This document shows, piece by piece, positions 1-6,535 of a stretch of DNA of 25,270 nucleotides; the first letter of the stretch is position 1, and each line of letters starts with the position of its first letter. The stretch lies in NCBI GenBank assembly GCA_046590575.1, contig JBKJUS010000181.1, forward strand, positions 1 to 25,270, given 5' to 3'. The position numbers and the translations under genes were made by a program. Under the pieces are notes generated by a model. It made no database searches and was not told the DNA's origin. It saw nothing but the letters and a program-made list of their open reading frames with translations. This DNA is from DATLNF01 sp046590575. Lineage in GTDB: Bacteria; Actinomycetota; Actinomycetes; BP-191.

Positions 1-297
1 GTCGACGACGCTCCCAGCAACCTGGCCATCATCGGTCGCTACGTGCTGTCCCCGACGGTCTTCGAGGTGCTTCGCCGGACGCCACCGGGTCGGGGTGGCG
101 AGATCCAGCTGACAGATGCGCTGCAGGAGCTGATCGCTCTGGAGCCGGTGCACGGTGTGGTCTTCCGCGGCCGCCGCTTCGACACGGGGGACCGCGCTGA
201 CTACCTGCGCACCGTCGTACGGCTCGCCGTCGAGCGACCCGATCTGGGCCCGGATTTCCTGACCTGGCTTCGCGACTTCGTGGCCGAGCACGCATGA
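1..297 (+). CDS. galU: UTP-glucose-1-phosphate uridylyltransferase, 3' part only
   Basis: This is the C-terminal 98 residues of a GalU-type nucleotidyltransferase; the start lies outside the window, with the reading frame open from base 1. GalU makes UDP-glucose from UTP and glucose-1-phosphate in the cytoplasm, feeding cell-envelope glycan and trehalose synthesis. The visible part carries the family features YVLSP, then GEIQLTDALQEL, then RFDTGDRADYL, a variant of the usual F-D-x-G-x-x-x-G-Y/D-Y-L segment near the C-terminus. Its TGA stop overlaps the ATG of the next gene by 4 nt (ATGA), so the two are probably co-translated. galU next to a moeA/glp-like gene is a common actinobacterial arrangement. 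Confidence 0.93.
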   Translation, partial: VDDAPSNLAIIGRYVLSPTVFEVLRRTPPGRGGEIQLTDALQELIALEPVHGVVFRGRRFDTGDRADYLRTVVRLAVERPDLGPDFLTWLRDFVAEHA

Positions 298-1517
298 AGT
301 CCGTCGAAGAGCACCTGCAGACCGTGCTGAGCACGGTGGCGCCGCTTAGCCTGCTGGAGATGCCCTTGCTCGATGCGCACGGCTGTGTCCTGGGCGAAGA
401 TGTCATCGCCAGTGGCCCGCTCCCGCCGTTCGACAACTCGTCGATGGACGGCTACGCCGTGCGCCACGCCGACCTCCTGGGGGCGACTCCCGACACGCCC
501 GTGTCGCTGCATGTGGTCGGTGACATCGCGGCGGGGTCGTCGACCGGCATCAGCGTCCAGCCGGGCTTGTGCGCGCGGATCATGACGGGCGCGCCGATGC
601 CGCCGGGCGCTGACACCGTCGTCCCCGTCGAGTGGACGGACGGCGGGATAGCTCAGGTTCGGGTCACCCACCTGCCGGCGCCCGGGTCCTACATCCGCCG
701 GATCGGCGAAGATGTGCAGACCGGTCAGCACGTACTGGCCGCCGGCGCCTCGCTGTCGGCTGCGCAGATCGGACTCCTCGCGGCACTCGGCCGGCAGCGG
801 GTGCTGGTGCACCCGCCGCCCCGCGTCGTGGTGATCTCGACTGGCAGCGAGCTCGTCGAGCCGGGCGTGACGCCGCGCGACGGCCAGATCGTCGATGCCA
901 ACGGATATGCGCTCTCCGCTGCCGCGAGCGAGGCCGGCGCGCACGCGTTCCGCGTCGGCATCGTGGCGGACGACCCTCGGGCACTCACCGAAGTCATCGA
1001 AGACCACCTGATCCAGGCCGACGTCGTCGTCACCTCGGGTGGGGTCAGCGTCGGCGCGTACGACGTCGTCAAGGATGTGCTGGGGCGCCTGGGTGATGTC
1101 GCCTTCGAACGGATCGCGATGCAGCCGGGCATGCCGCAGGCCTTCGGCACGATCGGTCCTGACCGCACTCCGGTGTTCGGGCTGCCCGGCAACCCGGTGA
1201 GCGCGCTCGTGTCATTCGAGGTCTTCGTCCGGCCGGCGCTGCGACGGATGCTCGGTGCGCCTGCGCTCGGCCGCCCCCAGGTGCAGGCCGTGCTGGCGTC
1301 GCCGCTGGTGTCTGCCCCCGGCAAGCGACAGTTCGCCCGCGTGCGGGTCGAGCACGACGGCTCCCGGTGGGTGGCGACGCCAGTCGGCGGTGGCGGCTCC
1401 CACCTGCTGGCCTCGCTGGCGTCGTCTAACGGGCTCGCCATCGTGCCGGAGGACGTCACCGACGTTCCCGCCGGGGCGCTCGTGACCACGTGGCTGCTGG
1501 AACGCCGTTCCCGCTAG
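294..1517 (+). CDS. moeA: MoeA/gephyrin-like protein (molybdopterin molybdotransferase family; Glp candidate)
   Basis: A 407-residue, full-length MoeA-family protein. Visible motifs are PPFDNSSMDGYAV (44-56), IMTGAPMPPGAD (96-107), STGSEL (182-187), SGGVSVGAYD (248-257) and GLPGNPVSALVSFE (296-309). Classical MoeA inserts molybdate into adenylylated molybdopterin. The loop that reads KPGKP in E. coli MoeA reads QPGMP here (277-281), so two lysines studied as active-site residues in E. coli are missing. The gene heads an operon ending in a GlpR/SepX-like membrane protein; in corynebacteria the matching pair, Glp and GlpR, acts with FtsZ and SepF in division. It may therefore be a divisome protein, a cofactor enzyme or both. 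The start is the ATG overlapping the galU stop. Family assignment is firm; the Glp role is inferred from context. Confidence 0.92.
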   Translation: MKSVEEHLQTVLSTVAPLSLLEMPLLDAHGCVLGEDVIASGPLPPFDNSSMDGYAVRHADLLGATPDTPVSLHVVGDIAAGSSTGISVQPGLCARIMTGAPMPPGADTVVPVEWTDGGIAQVRVTHLPAPGSYIRRIGEDVQTGQHVLAAGASLSAAQIGLLAALGRQRVLVHPPPRVVVISTGSELVEPGVTPRDGQIVDANGYALSAAASEAGAHAFRVGIVADDPRALTEVIEDHLIQADVVVTSGGVSVGAYDVVKDVLGRLGDVAFERIAMQPGMPQAFGTIGPDRTPVFGLPGNPVSALVSFEVFVRPALRRMLGAPALGRPQVQAVLASPLVSAPGKRQFARVRVEHDGSRWVATPVGGGGSHLLASLASSNGLAIVPEDVTDVPAGALVTTWLLERRSR

Positions 1518-1540
1518 CGCCCGATCGCTAGTGTGGTGGC

Positions 1541-2020
1541 GTGGCCGAGCTGACGCACGTGAACTCCGCGGGAGCCGCGCGGATGGTCGACGTGGCGGGA
1601 AAGAACGTGACGGTGCGTGAGGCGTGCGCCGCGGGGCGCGTGACCGTCTCGGCAGAGGTCTGCCTCCTCTTGCGCGGTACCGGCGTGGCCAAGGGTGACG
1701 CACTCGCGGTCGCGCGGATCGCCGGGATCATGGGCGCGAAGAAGGTGCCGGACCTCATCCCGCTGTGCCATCCCATCGCCCTGCACGGGGTTCAGGTCGA
1801 TCTCACGGTGGCCGACGACGCGGTGGAAATCGTCGCGACCTGCCGCACGGCGGATCGCACCGGTGTGGAGATGGAGGCGATGACCGCTGTCGCTGTCGCC
1901 GGCCTCGCCCTGGTGGACATGATCAAAGCGGTAGACCCGCTGGCCTCGCTCACCGACGTCCGAGTGCTGTCCAAGACCGGCGGCAAGTCCGGTGACTGGC
2001 ACCGCGGCGACCAGTTGTGA
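1541..2020 (+). CDS. moaC: cyclic pyranopterin monophosphate synthase MoaC
   Basis: A 159-residue protein, the normal length for MoaC, which converts the MoaA product (3',8-cyclo-7,8-dihydro-GTP) to cyclic pyranopterin monophosphate in molybdenum-cofactor synthesis. It has the family motifs MVDVAGKNVTVREA near the N-terminus, KKVPDLIPLCHPIAL (about 67-81), the GVEMEAMTAVAVAGLALVDM segment (about 107-126), and the lysine-rich KTGGKSG at the C-terminus. The start is a GTG 23 nt after the moeA stop; no strong ribosome binding site precedes it, which fits translational coupling. Its stop overlaps the GTG of the next gene (GTGA). No moaA, moaD or moaE is present in this window. Confidence 0.95.
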   Translation: MAELTHVNSAGAARMVDVAGKNVTVREACAAGRVTVSAEVCLLLRGTGVAKGDALAVARIAGIMGAKKVPDLIPLCHPIALHGVQVDLTVADDAVEIVATCRTADRTGVEMEAMTAVAVAGLALVDMIKAVDPLASLTDVRVLSKTGGKSGDWHRGDQL

Positions 2021-2517
2021 GCGACCTCCCGGCCGGCGCCCGGGCCACCGTGGTCACCGTCTCGGACCGCAGCCACGGGGGAGCTCGGCACGACACCTCC
2101 GGTCCGCTGTGTGCCCAGCTGCTCGCTGAGCTCGGGTTCGTGGTCGGGTCGGTGGTGGTAGTCCCGGACGAGGCCGACGAGATCGAGACCGCCCTGCGGG
2201 CTGCGGTCACTGACGGCGTCGATGTGGTCCTGACTACCGGCGGCACGGGCTTCGGCCCGCGCGACATCACTCCCGAGGCGACCCGGCGGGTGCTGGAGCG
2301 CGAGGCGCCGGGGCTGGTCGAGGCGATCCGTCAGCACCACCGCGACGTCGTACCGACGACGATTCTTTCCCGCGCGGTCGCCGGGACCGTCGCGGGCACG
2401 CTCATCGTCAACCTGCCCGGGTCGACTGGTGGGGTGCGCGACGGCATGGAGGTCCTTGCGCCCGTGATCGGCCATGCGGTGGCGCAGCTGCGCGGCGGGG
2501 ACCATCCGGCTCCATGA
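2017..2517 (+). CDS. mog: MogA/MoaB-type molybdopterin adenylyltransferase family protein
   Basis: A 166-residue protein of the MogA/MoaB family, which adenylylates molybdopterin before metal insertion. Visible motifs are VTVSDR near the N-terminus, TTGGTGFGPRDITPEA (about 74-89), the family's most recognisable nucleotide/pterin-binding segment, and NLPGSTGG (about 137-144). It starts at a GTG overlapping the moaC stop by 4 nt, and its own TGA overlaps the ATG of the acetyltransferase gene, so translation is coupled on both sides. I cannot separate MogA from MoaB function by reading alone. It sits in the same moeA-moaC-mog-rimJ order seen in other actinobacteria. Confidence 0.92.
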   Translation: MSDLPAGARATVVTVSDRSHGGARHDTSGPLCAQLLAELGFVVGSVVVVPDEADEIETALRAAVTDGVDVVLTTGGTGFGPRDITPEATRRVLEREAPGLVEAIRQHHRDVVPTTILSRAVAGTVAGTLIVNLPGSTGGVRDGMEVLAPVIGHAVAQLRGGDHPAP

Positions 2518-3128
2518 CCCGTGCGCCTGGCTGGCCCGCGGTGCTCGTCGAGGGCGACGTGGCGCTGCGTCCGTTTCGGCTGCGGGACGGAGCGCAGTGG
2601 AGCGAGTCCCGATTGGCCAACGAGGAGTGGCTGCGTCCGTGGGAGCCGCCGGGCGCGGGCAGCTTCGCCGAGCGCAACGGCCTCGCGGCCTTCCCGGCGA
2701 TGGCGCGGCTGCTTCGCCGCAGCGCTCGGGCGGGTACGCAGCTGGCCTTCGCGATCTGGTGGCGTGAACGGCTCGTCGGCCAGCTCACGGTCGGCAACGT
2801 CGTCCGCGGGGCGCTCAACGGCGCCCATCTCGGCTACTGGGTGGATGAGAGGTACGCCGGGCGGGGGATCTGTCCGACGGCAGTAGCGCTGACCGTGGAC
2901 CACTGCTTCGGCCCGGTCGGACTGCACCGGGTCGAGGTCAACGTCCGGCCGGAGAACCTCGCGAGCTGCCGAGTTGTGGAGAAGCTCGGCTTCCGAGAGG
3001 AGGGCATGCGGCAGCGCTACCTCATCATCGACGGGGCCTACCGGGACCACCTCTGCTTCGCGCTCACCACCGAGGATCTGCCGGACGGGTTGCTCACCCG
3101 TTGGCGGGATACCCGCGGCACTACGTAG
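2514..3128 (+). CDS. rimJ: GNAT N-acetyltransferase, RimJ/RimL-like
   Basis: A 204-residue GNAT-fold acetyltransferase of the type that acetylates N-terminal amino groups of ribosomal proteins (RimJ/RimL), using acetyl-CoA in the cytoplasm. The N-terminus has the LRPFRLRD strand typical of the family. The acetyl-CoA pyrophosphate loop is in YWVDERYAGRGICPTA (about 107-122), and the C-terminal part has the hallmark RVEVNVRPENLASCRVVEKLGF (about 142-163). The ATG overlaps the stop of the mog gene (ATGA). The real substrate cannot be told from sequence. A rimJ gene at this position, after the molybdopterin genes and before a small membrane protein, is a conserved actinobacterial order. Confidence 0.9.
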   Translation: MTRAPGWPAVLVEGDVALRPFRLRDGAQWSESRLANEEWLRPWEPPGAGSFAERNGLAAFPAMARLLRRSARAGTQLAFAIWWRERLVGQLTVGNVVRGALNGAHLGYWVDERYAGRGICPTAVALTVDHCFGPVGLHRVEVNVRPENLASCRVVEKLGFREEGMRQRYLIIDGAYRDHLCFALTTEDLPDGLLTRWRDTRGTT

Positions 3129-3219
3129 GCCGATGCCCGCGACACGACTATTGCTGATGCCTTGGTGTTCGATTTCAGGTCGCCCTGTCGTTACCTTCAC
3201 GTCTCGTGGGAGACCGACG

Positions 3220-3744
3220 GTGAGCCCAGTGCTCCTGATCGTGCTCGCCGGCCTCTGGGCCGCCGTGCTCATCCCGGCGACCGTGCGGTCGCGTGACCAC
3301 GCTCACGACGGACGCACGATGGACGGATTTCACACGGCTATGCGCACCCTGTCCCGCCGGCCACCGTCGTCCACCGACTCCCGCCGGATCCTGGTGCCGA
3401 CCCCGCAGGTCACCGGCGCTGCGCCATCGAGCCCGTCGCTAGCCCGCCGGCGGCTGGTTTTCCTGCGGGTGCTGGGCGCAGCCGCGGCCAGCCTGGCCTT
3501 CGCGGTCGCGCTCGGCGGCCCGCTCTGGTGGCTCGTGCACCTCGCCGCCGACGCCGGCCTCGTCGCAGTCGTGGTGTGGCTGCGTCGGACGTCCCTCGTC
3601 GAGGCCGAGCAGGCGCGCCGCGCTCGGGCGACGGTGCGCGCCGACCGGGTCCGGCGCGAAGCCGCGCAGCTAGCGGCGTACCGATCACGAGCCAACCGCT
3701 ATACGTACGTCGAGCTGCCGCAACGCCGAGCAGTCGGCGACTGA
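3220..3744 (+). CDS. glpR: small membrane protein, GlpR/SepX-like division protein
   Basis: A 174-residue membrane protein. TM1 is at residues 3-22, followed by a charged segment with SRDHAHDG and a FHTAMRTLSRR motif (about 37-47), a Pro/Ser linker, two adjacent hydrophobic segments (about 80-100 and 101-121) and an Arg/Glu-rich, probably helical cytoplasmic tail. This layout and position match the SepX (Streptomyces) / GlpR (Corynebacterium) / Rv0996 family, described as a membrane partner of the gephyrin-like Glp in division. I chose GTG at 3220 because GGGAGA precedes it by 6 nt and it starts directly before TM1. An in-frame ATG at 3133 would add a 29-residue extension unlike the family. 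The 91-nt gap after rimJ may hold a promoter. Membership is inferred from topology, motif and context. Confidence 0.78.
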   Translation: MSPVLLIVLAGLWAAVLIPATVRSRDHAHDGRTMDGFHTAMRTLSRRPPSSTDSRRILVPTPQVTGAAPSSPSLARRRLVFLRVLGAAAASLAFAVALGGPLWWLVHLAADAGLVAVVVWLRRTSLVEAEQARRARATVRADRVRREAAQLAAYRSRANRYTYVELPQRRAVGD

Positions 3745-3780
3745 GCGACCCCGGCGGTCGGTGGTAGCGTTCGCCGTCCT

Positions 3781-3854
3781 GGGGGTGTGGCTCAGTCCGG
3801 TAGAGCGCTTCCCTCGCACGGAAGAGGCCAGGGGTTCGAATCCCCTCACCTCCA
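3781..3854 (+). tRNA. tRNA-Ala (anticodon CGC)
   Basis: A complete cloverleaf can be folded by eye. The acceptor arm GGGGGTG pairs with CACCTCC, the D arm is GCTC/GAGC, the anticodon stem CTTCC/GGAAG encloses the loop CTCGCAC with anticodon CGC, and the T arm AGGGG-TTCGAAT-CCCCT is followed by discriminator A. The third acceptor pair is G-U (G3:U70), the classic alanine identity element, which supports the amino acid call. The 3' CCA is not encoded (CCC follows). The 3' end of the tRNA faces the accessory block, the usual orientation for an integration hotspot, but I see no integrase and no duplicated tRNA end. Confidence 0.96.
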
Positions 3855-3884
3855 CCCAGTGAAACTGCAGGTCAGAGCGGTGCG

Positions 3885-3900
3885 GCCCCCGAAAGGGGGC
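3885..3900 (+). terminator. short GC hairpin after the tRNA, possible terminator
   Basis: A perfect 6-bp inverted repeat, GCCCCC and GGGGGC, around a GAAA tetraloop lies 30 nt after the tRNA. There is no T run after it, so it would be a tract-less terminator or a processing boundary of the tRNA transcript. Confidence 0.45.
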
Positions 3901-3978
3901 GTGTCGACTACCGCGTCGCAAAAAATCCACCATCAGTACTCCGTCGCCTGGTTCGCTTCGAGGTAGGAGAGTGCGCAC

Positions 3979-4323
3979 ATGTCAGCCGTCATCAATGTGG
4001 CCGACCTTCCGGACGCGGGGGGAGCTCAGCGCTTCGAGGGGGGCCCGCACGGTGCGAACGTGTCGTTCTTCTTGGTTGACAGCGAGCCCGGGCAAGGGCC
4101 TGAAGTGCACAGCCACCCATACGGGGAGGTCTTTGTCGTTCGATTCGGTCGTGTGCGGTTCACCGTGGACGGCGACACTTTCGACGCAGGTTCCGGCGAC
4201 ATCGTCGTTGCCCAGGCTGAGACCGCGCACAGTTTCGTAAACGTCGGACCGACCCGACTTGAGATGATCAACATTCACGCATCTGGGGATATGGTCACCC
4301 GTTGGCTCAGCGAGCCTGAGTGA
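3979..4323 (+). CDS. small single-domain cupin protein
   Basis: A 114-residue single-domain cupin. Cupin motif 1 is visible as HSHPYGE (His44, His46, Glu50) followed by a glycine at residue 57, and motif 2 has the His84 and Asn88 positions (AETAHSFVNVG); the usual proline of motif 2 is replaced. The four metal ligands (two His, Glu, one His) are therefore present, so it probably binds a divalent metal. The substrate is unknown; such small cupins act as isomerases, dioxygenases or sugar-binding sensors. The ATG is preceded by AGGAGAG with 7 nt spacing. It stands alone between the tRNA and the convergent six-gene minus-strand operon and has no clear partner. Confidence 0.85.
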   Translation: MSAVINVADLPDAGGAQRFEGGPHGANVSFFLVDSEPGQGPEVHSHPYGEVFVVRFGRVRFTVDGDTFDAGSGDIVVAQAETAHSFVNVGPTRLEMINIHASGDMVTRWLSEPE

Positions 4324-4352
4324 GTGAGAGATGTTTACTGTCGTTGCTCTCA

Positions 4353-4370
4353 CCGCGACGTCCGCGACGT
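4353..4370. repeat. 9-bp perfect tandem duplication
   Basis: CCGCGACGT is repeated twice back to back in the 152-bp gap between two convergent genes. Just upstream, GTGAGAG (4324-4330) can pair with CTCTCAC (4347-4353), a weak stem with a 16-nt loop that could help termination. Otherwise I see nothing in this gap. Confidence 0.4.
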
Positions 4371-4475
4371 ACTCTCACCTGCGTACTCACATCCTGCCGG
4401 CTTGGCCACCTGCCGCTATCCGTGGTCCCGCCGTTGCATGTCCGCAGTCTCACCGCAGACCTAATTCGCGGCGTC

Positions 4476-5618
4476 TTACTGAACGGTCCGGCCGGTCAGG
4501 CCCTGCTCGATGAGCAGGATCTGGTCGTCCCGAACCAGCAGCGCGGTGTTCAGGGGCGCCGCGACCGCGATGATCACCACCGCCACCAGCACTCGGCTGC
4601 GGACCGCAGCCTTCAGGGCCGGTCCGATCGGCTGGGACAGCCAGGTCGGGACTGGAGCGTTCGTGCGCCGGGCCTCGATGCGCTCGGCGCCCCGCTCGAA
4701 CACCGGCACCAGAGGGCAGACGGCCACCAGTGAGGAAAGGATCGCCACCTTGATGCCGAACTCCGTCGTCTGGATGCCGATGAGGGCTGCGGCGACGACC
4801 GCCACCGTCACGGCGTACAGCTTGCGGCCCAGTTGAGACCTCGGCGACGTCTGTGGGTCGGAGATCATGAAGAAGGCGAAGATGAGCAGTTCGGGCGAAA
4901 GCGCGATCGTGGACCAGTAGAAGGCCCCGCTCACCGGGCCTTCATGCCACGTCGCGGAGTAGCTCTGTCCGGCCAGGGTGAAGAGTCCGATCAGTGCCCC
5001 GAACACGCTGAGGAACGTTACGGCCATCGGGATCATCTTCACCTGGCGCAGCACCCACCACCCGCCCGCGAAGATGACCGCCATAGACAGCAGGACCGCC
5101 GGACCAAGAGGTGCCCACCACAAGTGCTCGGAGAAGGCATAGCTCGGCCCGATGACCAGCAGGCCCCAGGCCAGACCGATGTTGGACGGGTTGAACACGT
5201 GGCGCCCGGACAGCCGGAGAACGTACTTGGGCACCATGGACAGCAGGGCGACGAGCACGAACAGATGCAGACCACGCAGGCTCCACACGTCACCGTGGAC
5301 CGTGCCGCCGACGCGGAAGATGAAGCCGACGCTGACGCCCGTCTGGATGCCGCTGGCCGGCCAGATCAGCACCCGGTCCCGGCGGTACGCCATGACGATG
5401 TCGATCAGCGCGCAGAGCAGGACGGAGACCAGGATCTGCGGCAGCGACACCTGGAAGTTCAGGATCGTCATCCCGAGCACGGTCAGGGTGATGATCGTGA
5501 TCGAGAGCTTCAGCCGTGGGTCGCTGCGCTTGGGCAGGACGACAGGCACCGCGCGGCCCCGCAGCACGACCCGGGGTCCCGCTGGCGGGGGGGCGAGCAG
5601 AGCCGGGGCGGCGCTCAC
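4476..5618 (-). CDS. RnfD/NqrB (UnbU-like) integral membrane electron-transport family protein
   Basis: A 380-residue polytopic membrane protein with about nine or ten hydrophobic segments. Two signatures point to the RnfD/NqrB/UnbU superfamily: FNPSNIGL (142-149), matching the family's F-N-P-(S/T)-N motif, and SDPQTSP (253-259), matching the D-P-x-T-(S/T)-P motif after a membrane helix. Rnf/Nqr B/D subunits carry flavin and take part in ion-coupled electron transfer. The threonine of the S-G-A-T flavinylation motif is not seen; the nearest match is SGAF (230-233). The start is a GTG overlapping the stop of the upstream DM13 gene (GTGA), chosen because the frame further upstream is antisense-like arginine-rich noise. 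It is last in the six-gene operon, and coupling to a DM13 protein suggests a membrane redox step. Exact function unknown. Confidence 0.8.
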   Translation of the reverse strand: MSAAPALLAPPPAGPRVVLRGRAVPVVLPKRSDPRLKLSITIITLTVLGMTILNFQVSLPQILVSVLLCALIDIVMAYRRDRVLIWPASGIQTGVSVGFIFRVGGTVHGDVWSLRGLHLFVLVALLSMVPKYVLRLSGRHVFNPSNIGLAWGLLVIGPSYAFSEHLWWAPLGPAVLLSMAVIFAGGWWVLRQVKMIPMAVTFLSVFGALIGLFTLAGQSYSATWHEGPVSGAFYWSTIALSPELLIFAFFMISDPQTSPRSQLGRKLYAVTVAVVAAALIGIQTTEFGIKVAILSSLVAVCPLVPVFERGAERIEARRTNAPVPTWLSQPIGPALKAAVRSRVLVAVVIIAVAAPLNTALLVRDDQILLIEQGLTGRTVQ

Positions 5619-6529
5619 GTAGCCCACTTCAGAGTGGCGGCGCCGTACGCGCTGGTCACGGTCGGACACCAGACGACCAGAGACCCGTACTTCGCCGGAT
5701 CGACGGTCGGCGGGAGGGCGAAGTTCTGCGACCCCGCAGTGATGTCGAGCGGCATGACGATCTCCGAGGGGACGGAGAGGTACTCCTTGGTCGTGGTGGG
5801 CGACGTCAACGGGCTCAGCCGCAACTGCAGGTCGGAGTTGGGTGAGACGAAGAAGTCTTCCAGTCGCAACGCATGGGAGCCATCGGCCAGGCGGTAGAGG
5901 GTCAGGTCGCCGGTGGCCGACTGGTCTATTCGGTAGAGCTTGCCCGTGGCTACGGCCCGTGCCCCCGGAGCCGTCATGGACGCAAGCGGTGGCTCCACCA
6001 ACGGCACGTCGACCTGCTGCTGGACCTGAAGCTCCCACGGCCCGTCGGCCGTGATCGCGAGCCGCACCGGGCCGGCGACGGTGGAGAAGCCGTCTCCGCC
6101 GCCCGGGCACGAGGCGTCGACGAGCGGCTTCGTCCGTCGCGGGTCCTGCACGAGCAGGCGGCCGGACTTGCAGGTCCACCGCACGCGCCACTGAATGGCG
6201 CCGTCGTCGATGGTCAAGGCGTCCGCCGTCACGGAGCTCGTCCCTCGGAGGGTGGTGACCAGCTGCCACCAGGGCTGCGAGCGCACGCGGGTCTGCGCCG
6301 CCGCGGCGGTTGCCCCGGCCGTCCCGGCGACCCGGGCGCCGGCCACGGTGTCGGGCTCGGGTGTCACCGACCCGAGCACCCGATCACGGATGCCGTTGAC
6401 GTTGCTGCCGAACACAGCGCTGGCCAGGACCAGCACGAGACCGACCGCGCCCCCCAGTCGCCGCCCGGCGGAGGTGGGAGGCGGGGTTGGCGGGGGACTT
6501 GTCTCTACCGTCACCATCGGATCGAGCAT
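5615..6529 (-). CDS. membrane-anchored DM13-domain protein
   Basis: A 304-residue protein with a Pro-rich cytoplasmic N-terminus (11-19), one hydrophobic anchor (about 26-42) and an exported body. The middle has two cysteines (120, 141) that could form a disulfide. Residues about 194-302 match the DM13 domain: a LYRLADGSHALRLEDF strand pair, a polar SPNSDLQLRL stretch, and the C-terminal VVWCPTVTSAYGAATL with the conserved domain cysteine (288). DM13 domains are predicted to act in extracytoplasmic electron transfer, often beside DOMON or cytochrome modules. The gene starts 6 nt after the MFS gene and its stop overlaps the start of the RnfD-like gene, so DM13 and RnfD-like proteins are probably made together. 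An alternative ATG lies four codons in. Confidence 0.78.
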   Translation of the reverse strand: MLDPMVTVETSPPPTPPPTSAGRRLGGAVGLVLVLASAVFGSNVNGIRDRVLGSVTPEPDTVAGARVAGTAGATAAAAQTRVRSQPWWQLVTTLRGTSSVTADALTIDDGAIQWRVRWTCKSGRLLVQDPRRTKPLVDASCPGGGDGFSTVAGPVRLAITADGPWELQVQQQVDVPLVEPPLASMTAPGARAVATGKLYRIDQSATGDLTLYRLADGSHALRLEDFFVSPNSDLQLRLSPLTSPTTTKEYLSVPSEIVMPLDITAGSQNFALPPTVDPAKYGSLVVWCPTVTSAYGAATLKWAT

Positions 6530-6535
6530 ATTCGC

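Noticed and set aside
3685..3978. A minus-strand 97-codon reading frame overlapping the tRNA
   Set aside because: Its VRGFEPLASS-type peptide is the well-known translation artefact of the antisense strand of a tRNA T arm; the tRNA explains the sequence.
5619..6269. Upstream extension of the RnfD-like frame
   Set aside because: It lies inside the DM13 gene in another frame, is Arg-rich and without domains; the GTG overlapping the DM13 stop gives a normal N-terminus.
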